A DNA stretch of 64,000 bases from Bacteroidia bacterium. Its GTDB lineage: Bacteria > Bacteroidota > Bacteroidia > UKL13-3. Under the pieces are notes generated by a model. The model was not told the DNA's origin. It saw nothing but the letters and a program-made list of their open reading frames with translations, and did no database searches. The stretch spans positions 62,001-126,000 of the forward strand of contig JAIOYZ010000009.1 in the NCBI GenBank assembly GCA_021740845.1, read 5' to 3'. A program made the translations under genes and the position numbers. Positions 34,403 to 42,085 of the stretch are shown here, in pieces (the first letter of the stretch is position 1; the number at the start of each line of letters is the position of its first letter).

Positions 34403-35341
34403 TTATTTATAGATAGCCACAAAGGGGTTTTCCCCTTCTTTTAAGCTGGCTCTATACATGCCATCAGAGTTAAATGGGAGTTCAATATTGCCTAATGAAT
34501 CAATAGCAATTAGGCCACCTTCGCCACCAAGTTTTACTAGCTTATCATTTACTACAAAATCACAAGCTTCCTTTAAAGAAAGTCCTTTGTATTCCATTAA
34601 GCAAGAAATATCATAGGCCACCACTGCTCTAATAAAATACTCACCATGACCAGTGCAAGAAATAGCACAAGTAGCATTGTTAGCATAAGTTCCGGCACCT
34701 ATCATTGGGCTATCGCCAACCCTGCCAAATCGCTTGTTGGTCATACCGCCAGTGCTTGTTGCAGCAGCTAAATTTCCGTGTTGATCCAAAGCCACTGCGC
34801 CAACTGTTCCAAACTTCTTTTCTCCTTGCTCTAATTTATCGCTATGATCCATTTGATAGATATCACTATCCTTTACATCTAACCATTGCTTATATCTTTC
34901 TTCCGAGTAAAAATAAGCATCTTCTTCTGTAGCAATATTGTGCATTTTTCCAAAAGCTTCTGCTTCTTTACCACACAGAAAAACATGACCTGATTTTTCT
35001 TTAATTAATCGTGCTAGTTGAACTGGGTTTTTGATAGTACTAATTCCACTAACTGCGCCTGCTTCTAATGTATTTCCATCCATAATGGATGCATCCATTT
35101 CATGAGTTCCTTTATTGGTAAAAACTGCTCCTTTGCCTGCATTAAATAATGGGAAATCTTCTAAAGAACTTACTGCTATTTCCACCGCATCCAAACTGCT
35201 TCCACCTTTTTGTAAAATGCTTGAACCAGCTTCTAAGGCAGCTTGCAAGCCTCGGCGGTATTGCAACTCTTTTTCTGGTGTCATAAACATGGGTAAAATA
35301 GTACCGGCTCCACCGTGTATGGCAATTGAAAATTTCTTCAT
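34403..35341 (-). CDS. iaaA: Isoaspartyl peptidase / plant-type L-asparaginase
   Basis: A 312-residue Ntn-hydrolase precursor that autocleaves into two chains. The N-terminus is IAIHGGAGT, and the cleavage-site nucleophile Thr is in KKFGTVGAVALD at about residue 179, the same position as in the E. coli enzyme. GRVGDSPMIGAGTYA and CTGHGEYFIR form the substrate pocket. It hydrolyses beta-aspartyl dipeptides, including the beta-Asp-Arg product of cyanophycinase, which is encoded 1.3 kb away. No signal peptide, so cytoplasmic. Confidence 0.9.
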   Translation of the reverse strand: MKKFSIAIHGGAGTILPMFMTPEKELQYRRGLQAALEAGSSILQKGGSSLDAVEIAVSSLEDFPLFNAGKGAVFTNKGTHEMDASIMDGNTLEAGAVSGISTIKNPVQLARLIKEKSGHVFLCGKEAEAFGKMHNIATEEDAYFYSEERYKQWLDVKDSDIYQMDHSDKLEQGEKKFGTVGAVALDQHGNLAAATSTGGMTNKRFGRVGDSPMIGAGTYANNATCAISCTGHGEYFIRAVVAYDISCLMEYKGLSLKEACDFVVNDKLVKLGGEGGLIAIDSLGNIELPFNSDGMYRASLKEGENPFVAIYK

Positions 35342-35382
35342 GCGGCAAATGTATTTTTTTTGAACCTAAATTTTGGAGAATA

Positions 35383-35420
35383 AAAAAACGGGAACCTTTG
35401 TTATAAGATTCCCGTTTTTA
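35383..35420 (-). terminator. Terminator of the paa operon
   Basis: The arms CGGGAA (35389-35394) and TTCCCG (35409-35414) are flanked by A7 and T5 runs. It lies 18 bp past the paaC stop on the minus strand and separates it from iaaA. The flanking runs also allow function in the other direction. Confidence 0.75.
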
Positions 35421-35437
35421 ATTTTACGTATAAACTA

Positions 35438-36193
35438 CTACCATTCTGCGGTAGGGTCATACCTAAATACTTCGCTCATTTCTTCTACTAAAGGACCTAA
35501 ATGTTCGGTATGAGTTCCTCTTCTTCCTCCCAAAACAGGTGCCCAAGTATTGCCATCAGGAATGCTAAGACCAGCTTTTAAAAATAGTGGAGTAATATTG
35601 GCCAACCATTTTTCTTTAAGTTTAGCTTCACCTTCAAATACTCCATCTGCAATTAGCTCGTCTTCAAACTTACTTTCTTCAAACATGCCTAATGCATAAT
35701 TCCATGCTAGGTTAACTGCATCTTGCATGCGCTTATGGCTTTCTTCATTAGCTGAACCTAATTTTACAAACCAGGTATTGGCATGAAAAACATGGTATTT
35801 CAATTCGCCTTTCACCTTGCGAGCAACTTTAGCCAAAGGCTCATAGCTTGAGTTTGCCAAAGCCTCAAAACGCAATTGATCGGCATGGTCGTATAAGAAA
35901 TGACGTACCAAGCTAAAATCGTATTCTCCATTTGGTAATTCTACCAATTGAGAGCTATGAAATTGATTGGCGTTGCGTGTAAAAGCAACGGTGTCTGGCT
36001 CTTGCTCGCCTAAGTCGTTTAACAAAACATAAAGTGCTTGCGCTTGGCCAATCTTATCTTGAGCCATACTGCTAAAAGAAATATCCTCTTCTAAAATTGG
36101 TCCTAAGCCAGTCCATTCGCTGTTGCGGTGACCAATAATTAAAAGGTCATCGGCCATTTTATATAACAATTCTTTGATTGCTTCAGTATTCAT
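35438..36193 (-). CDS. paaC: Phenylacetyl-CoA epoxidase structural subunit PaaC
   Basis: A 251-residue ferritin-like helical protein that holds PaaA in the PaaABCE multicomponent oxygenase. Recognisable segments are MADDLLIIGHRNSEWTGLGP, EEDISFSSMAQDKIGQAQALY, YDFSLVRHFLYDHAD and GGRRGTHTEHLGPLVEEMSEV. It is the last gene of the tetR-paaABC run. The usual next genes paaD (Fe-S maturation) and paaE (reductase) are absent: a terminator follows. Confidence 0.93.
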   Translation of the reverse strand: MNTEAIKELLYKMADDLLIIGHRNSEWTGLGPILEEDISFSSMAQDKIGQAQALYVLLNDLGEQEPDTVAFTRNANQFHSSQLVELPNGEYDFSLVRHFLYDHADQLRFEALANSSYEPLAKVARKVKGELKYHVFHANTWFVKLGSANEESHKRMQDAVNLAWNYALGMFEESKFEDELIADGVFEGEAKLKEKWLANITPLFLKAGLSIPDGNTWAPVLGGRRGTHTEHLGPLVEEMSEVFRYDPTAEW

Positions 36194-36229
36194 ATTACTT
36201 GATATTAGTGATTAATTTAAAAGGAGTTT

Positions 36230-36595
36230 TTACAATCCTTTTTTATACTTATTAATTTTATCCATTACTTTATAACCACCAGCTTCGCGGTATTGCTTTT
36301 CTGGAACAGTTTCAAAAATATCAGAATCATCGTAATCAGAAGCAAAAACGTCGCGGGTTTTTACTACCCAAAGGTTAACACTTAAGCCTCTTCTACCATA
36401 TTGTTCTTTACCAAAAATCAAGGCCATTTCTGCATTGGGTGCATGTACTATTCCCACGTGCATGTGCTGGTCGCCACGACGTTTTTGATGGAATACTTCA
36501 TAGGTTTCCCATTGGTCCAAATCGCGTAAAGGTTCAATATTATTTTCAAGGTCTATTTCCGCACGAGTAATGCGTGGATCGAGTGATTTAATCAT
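36230..36595 (-). CDS. paaB: Phenylacetyl-CoA epoxidase subunit PaaB
   Basis: The ATG at 36595 is preferred over TTG at 36601. 121 residues. The core WETYEVFHQKRRGDQHMHVGIVHAPNAEMAL, then YGRRGLSVNLWVV, is diagnostic of PaaB, a small subunit that bridges PaaAC dimers. The gene lies 10 bp before the paaA stop-side gene boundary and 36 bp ahead of paaC. The C-terminal tail is a little longer than usual (YKVMDKINKYKKGL). Confidence 0.92.
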   Translation of the reverse strand: MIKSLDPRITRAEIDLENNIEPLRDLDQWETYEVFHQKRRGDQHMHVGIVHAPNAEMALIFGKEQYGRRGLSVNLWVVKTRDVFASDYDDSDIFETVPEKQYREAGGYKVMDKINKYKKGL

Positions 36596-36605
36596 TTTCA
36601 ACTTA

Positions 36606-37592
36606 TTATGCTAATGGAACAATGTATTTAGAATCTGCTGTATTCAAGGCTTCACGTACCCAACGGCCACGCTCTTCTGCATCTCTTCTAACTGCCAAAC
36701 GTTCGGCATTACAAGGGCCACCACCATTGATTACACGTTTAAACTCTTCCCAATCTGGCTCAGTATATTCCCATTTGCCTTCAGCGTTTTTCTTTAAGTT
36801 TTTATCAGGAAGTGTTAAGCCTAAATCCCAAATTTTTGGAACATACATGTTCAAGAATTGCTGACGCATATCGTCGTTACTTGCCATTTTTACTTTCCAA
36901 CGCATTAAGATTTCTGTATGGTTAGAAATTTTATCAGAAGGACCAAAGAAATGCATAATTGGAGGCCACCAACGAGTTAAAGCAGCTTGAACCATTTCGC
37001 GTTGCTTAGGTGTTCCTGTTGCTAAGGTAACCACATTATCATGACCATATTTTAAGTGGAAAGATTCCTCTGTGCAAATCCTGTCTAAGGCTCTGCAATA
37101 AGGGCCATAACTACCTTTGGCATTTGCTACTTGGTTGATAATTGCACCTGCGTCAATTAACCAAGCGATTATACAAGCATCTGCCCAAGTATATGCTGGG
37201 TAATTAAATACATTAGAATATTTAGATTTTCCAGTAATCAAATCGTTGATCATGGCTTCTCTACTTTTTCCTAATGTTTCTGCAGCACTGTATAATAATT
37301 GTGCATGACCAACTTCATCTTGAACCTTAGCCATTAAAGCTAATTTTCTTCTAAAGCCAGGTGCACGGGTAATCCAAGTTCCTTCTGGCAAAGCACCAAT
37401 AATTTCGCTATGACCATGTTGTTCAATCATACGAATTAATTGTTTGCGATACTCTTTTGGCATCCAATCTTTTGGTTCAATTTTTTCACCTCTAGCGATG
37501 CGAGCTTCAAATGCTGCTAATTTATCTGGATCTTCTCCAGCAATCATCATTGCAGCCTTGTCATTTGGGTCGATGTAAGCGTTTCCGTACAT
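36606..37592 (-). CDS. paaA: Phenylacetyl-CoA epoxidase catalytic subunit PaaA
   Basis: A 328-residue di-iron oxygenase subunit that epoxidises the aromatic ring of phenylacetyl-CoA. The iron ligands are carried by four helices: [22 protein letters not shown] and neighbours (E..H pairs), in the order expected for the family. [21 protein letters not shown] near the N-terminus and [20 protein letters not shown] near the end are typical. First gene of the paaABC operon, 46 bp downstream of the TetR regulator. Confidence 0.94.
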   Translation of the reverse strand: MYGNAYIDPNDKAAMMIAGEDPDKLAAFEARIARGEKIEPKDWMPKEYRKQLIRMIEQHGHSEIIGALPEGTWITRAPGFRRKLALMAKVQDEVGHAQLLYSAAETLGKSREAMINDLITGKSKYSNVFNYPAYTWADACIIAWLIDAGAIINQVANAKGSYGPYCRALDRICTEESFHLKYGHDNVVTLATGTPKQREMVQAALTRWWPPIMHFFGPSDKISNHTEILMRWKVKMASNDDMRQQFLNMYVPKIWDLGLTLPDKNLKKNAEGKWEYTEPDWEEFKRVINGGGPCNAERLAVRRDAEERGRWVREALNTADSKYIVPLA

Positions 37593-37638
37593 ATATTTTT
37601 TGATTTATTATTTTTTTAGATTTGGGTCAAACCAAATA

Positions 37639-38250
37639 TTATGGTTTATAATTTGGATCAGTAACAAATTTTTTGCGCAGGCCACCCATTACAAAATCAG
37701 ATATTTTTTGGGCAATTTCTGTAGGGTTCATTTTTCCTTCTGGACGGTACCATTCATTAATCCAATTTACACTACTTAAAATACTTAGTACTGCAAATTT
37801 AGTATCCACATGTTCAAAAATATCTTCGTCCATACCATGCGAAATAATATGAGTAAATTCTTGTTCGTAGTGATTTCTCAATTGAGTAAAATCTAATAAA
37901 GACTTTTCAGGTAAACTTCTCCATTCACGCAAGAAAACGGCACTCTTGTCTATGTCTTCTGTAATTATTTCTACGTGGTGAAGAATTGCTTTGCGTAATT
38001 TTTCTTCAGAATTAAAATAGATATCATTTACTTCTGCAATTGCTGCTAAAAACTTTTGAGCCATTGTAAAACAAATCATTTCCAGTATTTCCTCTTTCGA
38101 TTTAATATGGTGGTATAAACTTGCTGCTTCCATGTTTAAAGCGGTGGCAATATCTCTCATCGAAGTTGCCTCGTATCCTTTTTGTCTAAAAAGCTGAGCA
38201 GCAGTTGCAATAACCTGCTCTTTCCTGCTCATTGTTGAATTGTCTACCAT
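37639..38250 (-). CDS. TetR-family regulator of the paa genes
   Basis: A 203-residue repressor. The N-terminal helix-turn-helix is clear (VIATAAQLFRQKGYEATSMRDIATALNMEAASLYHHIKSKEEIL, residues about 13-56), and the rest is the helical ligand domain. A dyad at 38256-38271 lies directly upstream of its start. Its place at the head of paaABC suggests a PaaR-like repressor released by phenylacetyl-CoA; that effector is inferred. A spacer copy of the motif (GGGTCAAACC variant) lies between it and paaA. Confidence 0.85.
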   Translation of the reverse strand: MVDNSTMSRKEQVIATAAQLFRQKGYEATSMRDIATALNMEAASLYHHIKSKEEILEMICFTMAQKFLAAIAEVNDIYFNSEEKLRKAILHHVEIITEDIDKSAVFLREWRSLPEKSLLDFTQLRNHYEQEFTHIISHGMDEDIFEHVDTKFAVLSILSSVNWINEWYRPEGKMNPTEIAQKISDFVMGGLRKKFVTDPNYKP

Positions 38251-38255
38251 TTTTA

Positions 38256-38271
38256 CCTAACGTTAGTTAGG
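38256..38271. promoter_or_regulatory. Probable TetR-family operator
   Basis: CCTAACGTTAGTTAGG combines a perfect inner palindrome CTAACGTTAG (38257-38266) with outer arms CCTAA/TTAGG. It sits 6 bp upstream of the TetR start codon, so bound repressor would block the promoter of the tetR-paaABC run. Confidence 0.7.
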
Positions 38272-38395
38272 CAAAATTATTCATTTCTATTAAAAATCCA
38301 AATAGTGCTTATAAAATACAGATATAGAATGACCTAAATCATACAATTGCCTATAAATTATGGCCTTTTAGTATTCGGTTTGAACCAAAAATAAT

Positions 38396-39106
38396 TTAAG
38401 TGCCCAAAACAAATACGCAGGGAATTTTATGCATTTCGGGTTTTTGGGTTTTCCATTGCGCAATGGTTTTGGTTTGAACCCAAGATTTATCAGAACTCAT
38501 ATTGCAGGCGATACACAATTTAGTTTGTGCATTTAGGTTCAAAACGAGATCTTCTAATAATTGCCTATTGCGGTAAGGAGTTTCCATAAATATTTGCGAA
38601 ACACCTTTGTGGGCAAGACTTTCGAGTTCTTTAATTTTTTTTGCGCGAGGTGTTTTATCTATTGGCAAATACCCCGAAAAGGTAAATTGTTGTCCACTAA
38701 AACCACTTCCCATTAAAGCCATCATTAAACTAGAGGCGCCGGGTAGCGGAATTACCTCAATTTTTTTGGTTTGAGCCAAAGCAACTAAAGCAGACCCAGG
38801 ATCTGCAACACAAGGTAAGCCTGCATCGCTAATTATTCCAGCGTCGTTTCCTTCTAATGCTTTTAGCAATCCTGGAATTTCTTGTGGATTGGTATGCTCA
38901 TTTAAAAGCCAAATTTGAATTTCTTGTTGGGTATGCTGAATTCTGAGTTTTTTAATGAGTGCTCTTGCTTCCTTCTCATTTTCAACTACAAAATGTTTGA
39001 GATGATTTACCATTCTGCGCACCATTTCTGCGATGAAATCTTCCTGATTATCATCGCTGAGGAAGTTAGGAATGAGGTATAATTTGCCGTAAGAAGGAGT
39101 TGACAT
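38396..39106 (-). CDS. SAM-dependent methyltransferase related to RsmI (tetrapyrrole-methylase fold)
   Basis: A 236-residue cytoplasmic enzyme. GIISDAGLPCVADPGSALV and PLPGASSLMMALMGSGFSGQQFTFSGYLP are the hallmark motifs of RsmI-type 16S rRNA 2'-O-methyltransferases. The N-terminus differs from standard RsmI (GKLYLIPNFLSDDNQEDF in place of LYLVPTPIGN), and this is the second, shorter type common in Bacteroidota next to true RsmI. The target is therefore uncertain. It diverges from ppiD across 98 bp. Confidence 0.85.
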   Translation of the reverse strand: MSTPSYGKLYLIPNFLSDDNQEDFIAEMVRRMVNHLKHFVVENEKEARALIKKLRIQHTQQEIQIWLLNEHTNPQEIPGLLKALEGNDAGIISDAGLPCVADPGSALVALAQTKKIEVIPLPGASSLMMALMGSGFSGQQFTFSGYLPIDKTPRAKKIKELESLAHKGVSQIFMETPYRNRQLLEDLVLNLNAQTKLCIACNMSSDKSWVQTKTIAQWKTQKPEMHKIPCVFVLGT

Positions 39107-39204
39107 ACTTTAATCGCTTGATTGATTGTGTTTTAAAACAAAAAAAATAAAGGTTGATTTTTGCGTTTTCCCCCCTTATTTTCGCCGTCTCTAAATTTTT
39201 ATAG

Positions 39205-41325
39205 ATGGCAATATTAACAAAAATAAGAAACAGATCCGGTTTAGCAATTGGCGTAGTAGGCGTAGCACTCGGATTATTTGTAGTTTCTGATGCCCTTAAT
39301 TCCAATATGGGCCTATTCGGTGGCGGTAGTCAGGTGAATAATGTGGGTGAAATTGATGGTGAAACAATAGGTATCAAACAATTTGATGATAAATTGCAAT
39401 ACAACCTTACTAATTTTCAAAAACGTACTCAAAATGAAAATTTAGACGAGGCAACTCGTGGGCAGGTGCGCGATCAAACTTGGAACCAAATGTTGAACGA
39501 TTTCTTGATGATGAAAGAATACGATCAATTGGGTTTACAAATGAGTGAAGAAGAATTAGCCGATATGATTTACGGTAATAATGTTCATGCTCAAATCAAA
39601 CAATCATTTACAGATCCTAATACAGGAATGTTTGATGTAAACAATGTAAAGCGTTACCTAAAACAAATGAACGAAGGTACCGACGAGGCAACTAAAGCTC
39701 AGTGGAAAGAATTTGAAGATTACTTGGTTACTGAAACTTTGCAACGTAGATATGCTACTTTGTTAAAGAAAGGTTTGTATGCAACAACTTTAGAAGCGAA
39801 GAATTTAAATATAGGAAGAACACAATCTGCAGAGGTTAACTTTGTAGCTTTATCTTACAATACCATTGCAGATTCATCTATTGCTGCAGAAGATGGTGAT
39901 TTGAAATCTTACTTTAAAAAGAATATTGAAAAATACAAAGAGCGTGAAAACTCTCGTAAAGTTGAATTTGTGGTATGGGATTTTGCTCCTACCTCAGAAG
40001 ATACTGCTGTTGTTCAAAAATGGGCATTCGATCAGGTTGCACAGTTTCAAGCTGCGGATAACGATACCGCTTATGTGGATTTAAATAGCGATACTAAGTT
40101 TGACCCAACTCCTAAGAAAAGAAGTGACTTTCCTGAATCGGTTCAAAATACTTTATTTAACTCACCAGTTGGTGCAGTAGTTGGGCCAGTATTTGAAAAC
40201 GGTAAATTTAGTATTTACAAAGTTTCTGGTATTAAAGACGATTCAGTTTACTCTATGCGTGCAAGTCATATCTTAATTCGTGTAGAAGGCGCAACTGATG
40301 CAGATACTGCTGAAGCAAAAAGAAAGGCAACAGATGTTTTGAACCGTATTCGTGGTGGTGAAGATTTTGAAGCAATGGCTTCTCAATTTGGAACTGATGG
40401 TACTAAAGACCGTGGTGGTGATTTAGGTTGGTTTGCCGAAGGATCTATGGTTAAAGAATTTAACGATGCAGTTCTAAAAGGTAAAAAAGGGGATTTGTCT
40501 ATTGTTAAAACACAATTTGGTTTCCATGTAATTAAAGTAACTGGCGATAAAACAAAGAAAACAGTTTGTGCTGGTGTTTTAGAACGTGCTGTTGAAGCTA
40601 GTGATAAAACTACTTCTGCTGCTTATAATGATGCTTCTCAATTTGCTGCCAATAGCAGAAATGAAGAAGATTTTAACAAGAATATTGAAGAAAAGAAAAT
40701 GTCGAAACGTGTGGCAGAATTTGTACGTGAGACAGATAATTTCTTGCCAGGCTATAGCGATGCTCGCGAAGCAGTGCGTTGGGCATTTAATGCTAAAGTG
40801 GGTGATGTAAGCGAGGTTATGAATGTAGGTAATGATAAATATGTTATTGCTATGTTAACCTTAATTCGCGAAAAAGGTAAATCTAACTTTGAAGCAGCTA
40901 AAGACCGTGTTACTGCTGATTACCGTAAAGATAAAAAAGCAGAACAATTGATGGAAAATTTAAAAACTGCCATGGAAGGTGCTACTACCTTAGATGCAGT
41001 TAGTAGAAAGTTAAATCAAGCGGTTACTCCAGTTGCTGCTCAAACGTTTGAAAATGCAAGTGTTCCTTATGTTGGTTTTGATCCTGCATTTGCTGGTGCT
41101 GTTTCTGGTACTAGCGCTGTAAATACTTTGGTTGGACCTACAAAAGGAGATGCCGCTGTTTATGCTTATCAAATTAGCAAAATCACTCCTGCTCCAGAAA
41201 TGACTGATTATTCTCAAATCAAAGCAGAATTAAGTGGTTCATTGCAACAAAGAGTTGAATATGGCTACTTTGAAATTTTAAAGGATATTAAGAACGTAAA
41301 AGATAACCGTTACTTATTCTATTAA
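39205..41325 (+). CDS. ppiD: PpiD/SurA-type periplasmic peptidyl-prolyl isomerase
   Basis: A 706-residue folding helper anchored in the inner membrane by an N-terminal helix (GLAIGVVGVALGLFVVSDAL). A SurA_N-like chaperone domain follows (residues about 45-200), then a parvulin rotamase domain at about 350-450 (MRASHILIRV, GEDFEAMASQFGTDGTKDRGGDLGWFAEGSMV, FGFHVIKVT), and a long C-terminal chaperone extension. It assists outer-membrane protein maturation. The alpha/beta hydrolase gene begins 4 bp after its stop, so the two are co-transcribed. Confidence 0.9.
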   Translation: MAILTKIRNRSGLAIGVVGVALGLFVVSDALNSNMGLFGGGSQVNNVGEIDGETIGIKQFDDKLQYNLTNFQKRTQNENLDEATRGQVRDQTWNQMLNDFLMMKEYDQLGLQMSEEELADMIYGNNVHAQIKQSFTDPNTGMFDVNNVKRYLKQMNEGTDEATKAQWKEFEDYLVTETLQRRYATLLKKGLYATTLEAKNLNIGRTQSAEVNFVALSYNTIADSSIAAEDGDLKSYFKKNIEKYKERENSRKVEFVVWDFAPTSEDTAVVQKWAFDQVAQFQAADNDTAYVDLNSDTKFDPTPKKRSDFPESVQNTLFNSPVGAVVGPVFENGKFSIYKVSGIKDDSVYSMRASHILIRVEGATDADTAEAKRKATDVLNRIRGGEDFEAMASQFGTDGTKDRGGDLGWFAEGSMVKEFNDAVLKGKKGDLSIVKTQFGFHVIKVTGDKTKKTVCAGVLERAVEASDKTTSAAYNDASQFAANSRNEEDFNKNIEEKKMSKRVAEFVRETDNFLPGYSDAREAVRWAFNAKVGDVSEVMNVGNDKYVIAMLTLIREKGKSNFEAAKDRVTADYRKDKKAEQLMENLKTAMEGATTLDAVSRKLNQAVTPVAAQTFENASVPYVGFDPAFAGAVSGTSAVNTLVGPTKGDAAVYAYQISKITPAPEMTDYSQIKAELSGSLQQRVEYGYFEILKDIKNVKDNRYLFY

Positions 41326-41329
41326 TACG

Positions 41330-42085
41330 ATGTTGCATTACACACGAGAAGGCTCGGGTGATACTACTCTAGTACTTCTTCATGGATATTGCGAAAACAA
41401 CACCTGCTTCCACAAGCAGGTGTTGTTTTTTAGGGACCATGCCATTGTTATTTCCATTGATTTGCCAGGCTTTGGCAAAAGTGCTACAAAGATAAATGTG
41501 AGCATAGATGATATGGCGCGTTCTGTTAAAGAAGTTTTGGATGCAGAAGCCATTAATTCTTGTATAGTTTTTGGTCATAGCATGGGTGGATATGTTGCTC
41601 TGGCCTTTGCAGATTTATTTCCTAGCTACTTAAAAGGTTTTGGTTTGATCCATAGCACTGCTGTGGCCGATAATGAAGATAGAAAAGAGAAACGAAAGCA
41701 AGTAATCGCCTTTATTGAAAAGCATGGCAAAGAGCCCTATGTCAAGAATTTTATCCCTACCTTATTTAAGGAGCCTGCCAATGCCCAAGACGTTGCTGAT
41801 TCTGTTCAGCAAGGATTTGATAGCGACCAGCAAGGAATAATTGAAGCAGCAAAGGCTATGATGAATAGGCCAGATAGAACTGAATTCTTAAAGGAAACTA
41901 ACTTGCCAGTGTTTTTTGCAATTGGAAAACACGATGCCTTGATTCCTGAAATAGCTTTATTTGATTTGGCAGCAAGTTGCCAACGTTCTCAAATTGCCTA
42001 CTTAAAAGAATCGGCACATATGGGATATTTGGAAGAAGCAGATTTGCTGAACCAAGAAATGCAGAAATTTATAAATTGGATTTAG
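41330..42085 (+). CDS. Alpha/beta hydrolase
   Basis: A 251-residue cytoplasmic hydrolase. LVLLHGYCENN forms the oxyanion region, DLPGFGKS follows, and the nucleophile elbow is GHSMGGY with Ser at residue 84. The acid is the Asp in GKHDALIP, and the His is in ESAHMGYLEE. The substrate is unknown. Codons about 22-34 coincide with a perfect 16-bp hairpin followed by a T-run (41394-41431), which looks like an intrinsic terminator placed in the coding sequence. The 3' end overlaps the convergent glycosyltransferase by 4 bp. Confidence 0.88.
   Translation: MLHYTREGSGDTTLVLLHGYCENNTCFHKQVLFFRDHAIVISIDLPGFGKSATKINVSIDDMARSVKEVLDAEAINSCIVFGHSMGGYVALAFADLFPSYLKGFGLIHSTAVADNEDRKEKRKQVIAFIEKHGKEPYVKNFIPTLFKEPANAQDVADSVQQGFDSDQQGIIEAAKAMMNRPDRTEFLKETNLPVFFAIGKHDALIPEIALFDLAASCQRSQIAYLKESAHMGYLEEADLLNQEMQKFINWI
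41394..41431 (+). terminator. Terminator-like hairpin inside the hydrolase coding region
   Basis: The arms at 41394-41409 (AAAACAACACCTGCTT) and 41414-41429 are perfectly complementary over 16 bp with a CCAC loop, and the T-run continues to 41431. It starts 64 bp into the hydrolase gene. The encoded residues (NNTCFHKQVLFF) align in place within the conserved N-terminal fold, so the hairpin is part of the real gene. Confidence 0.75.
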
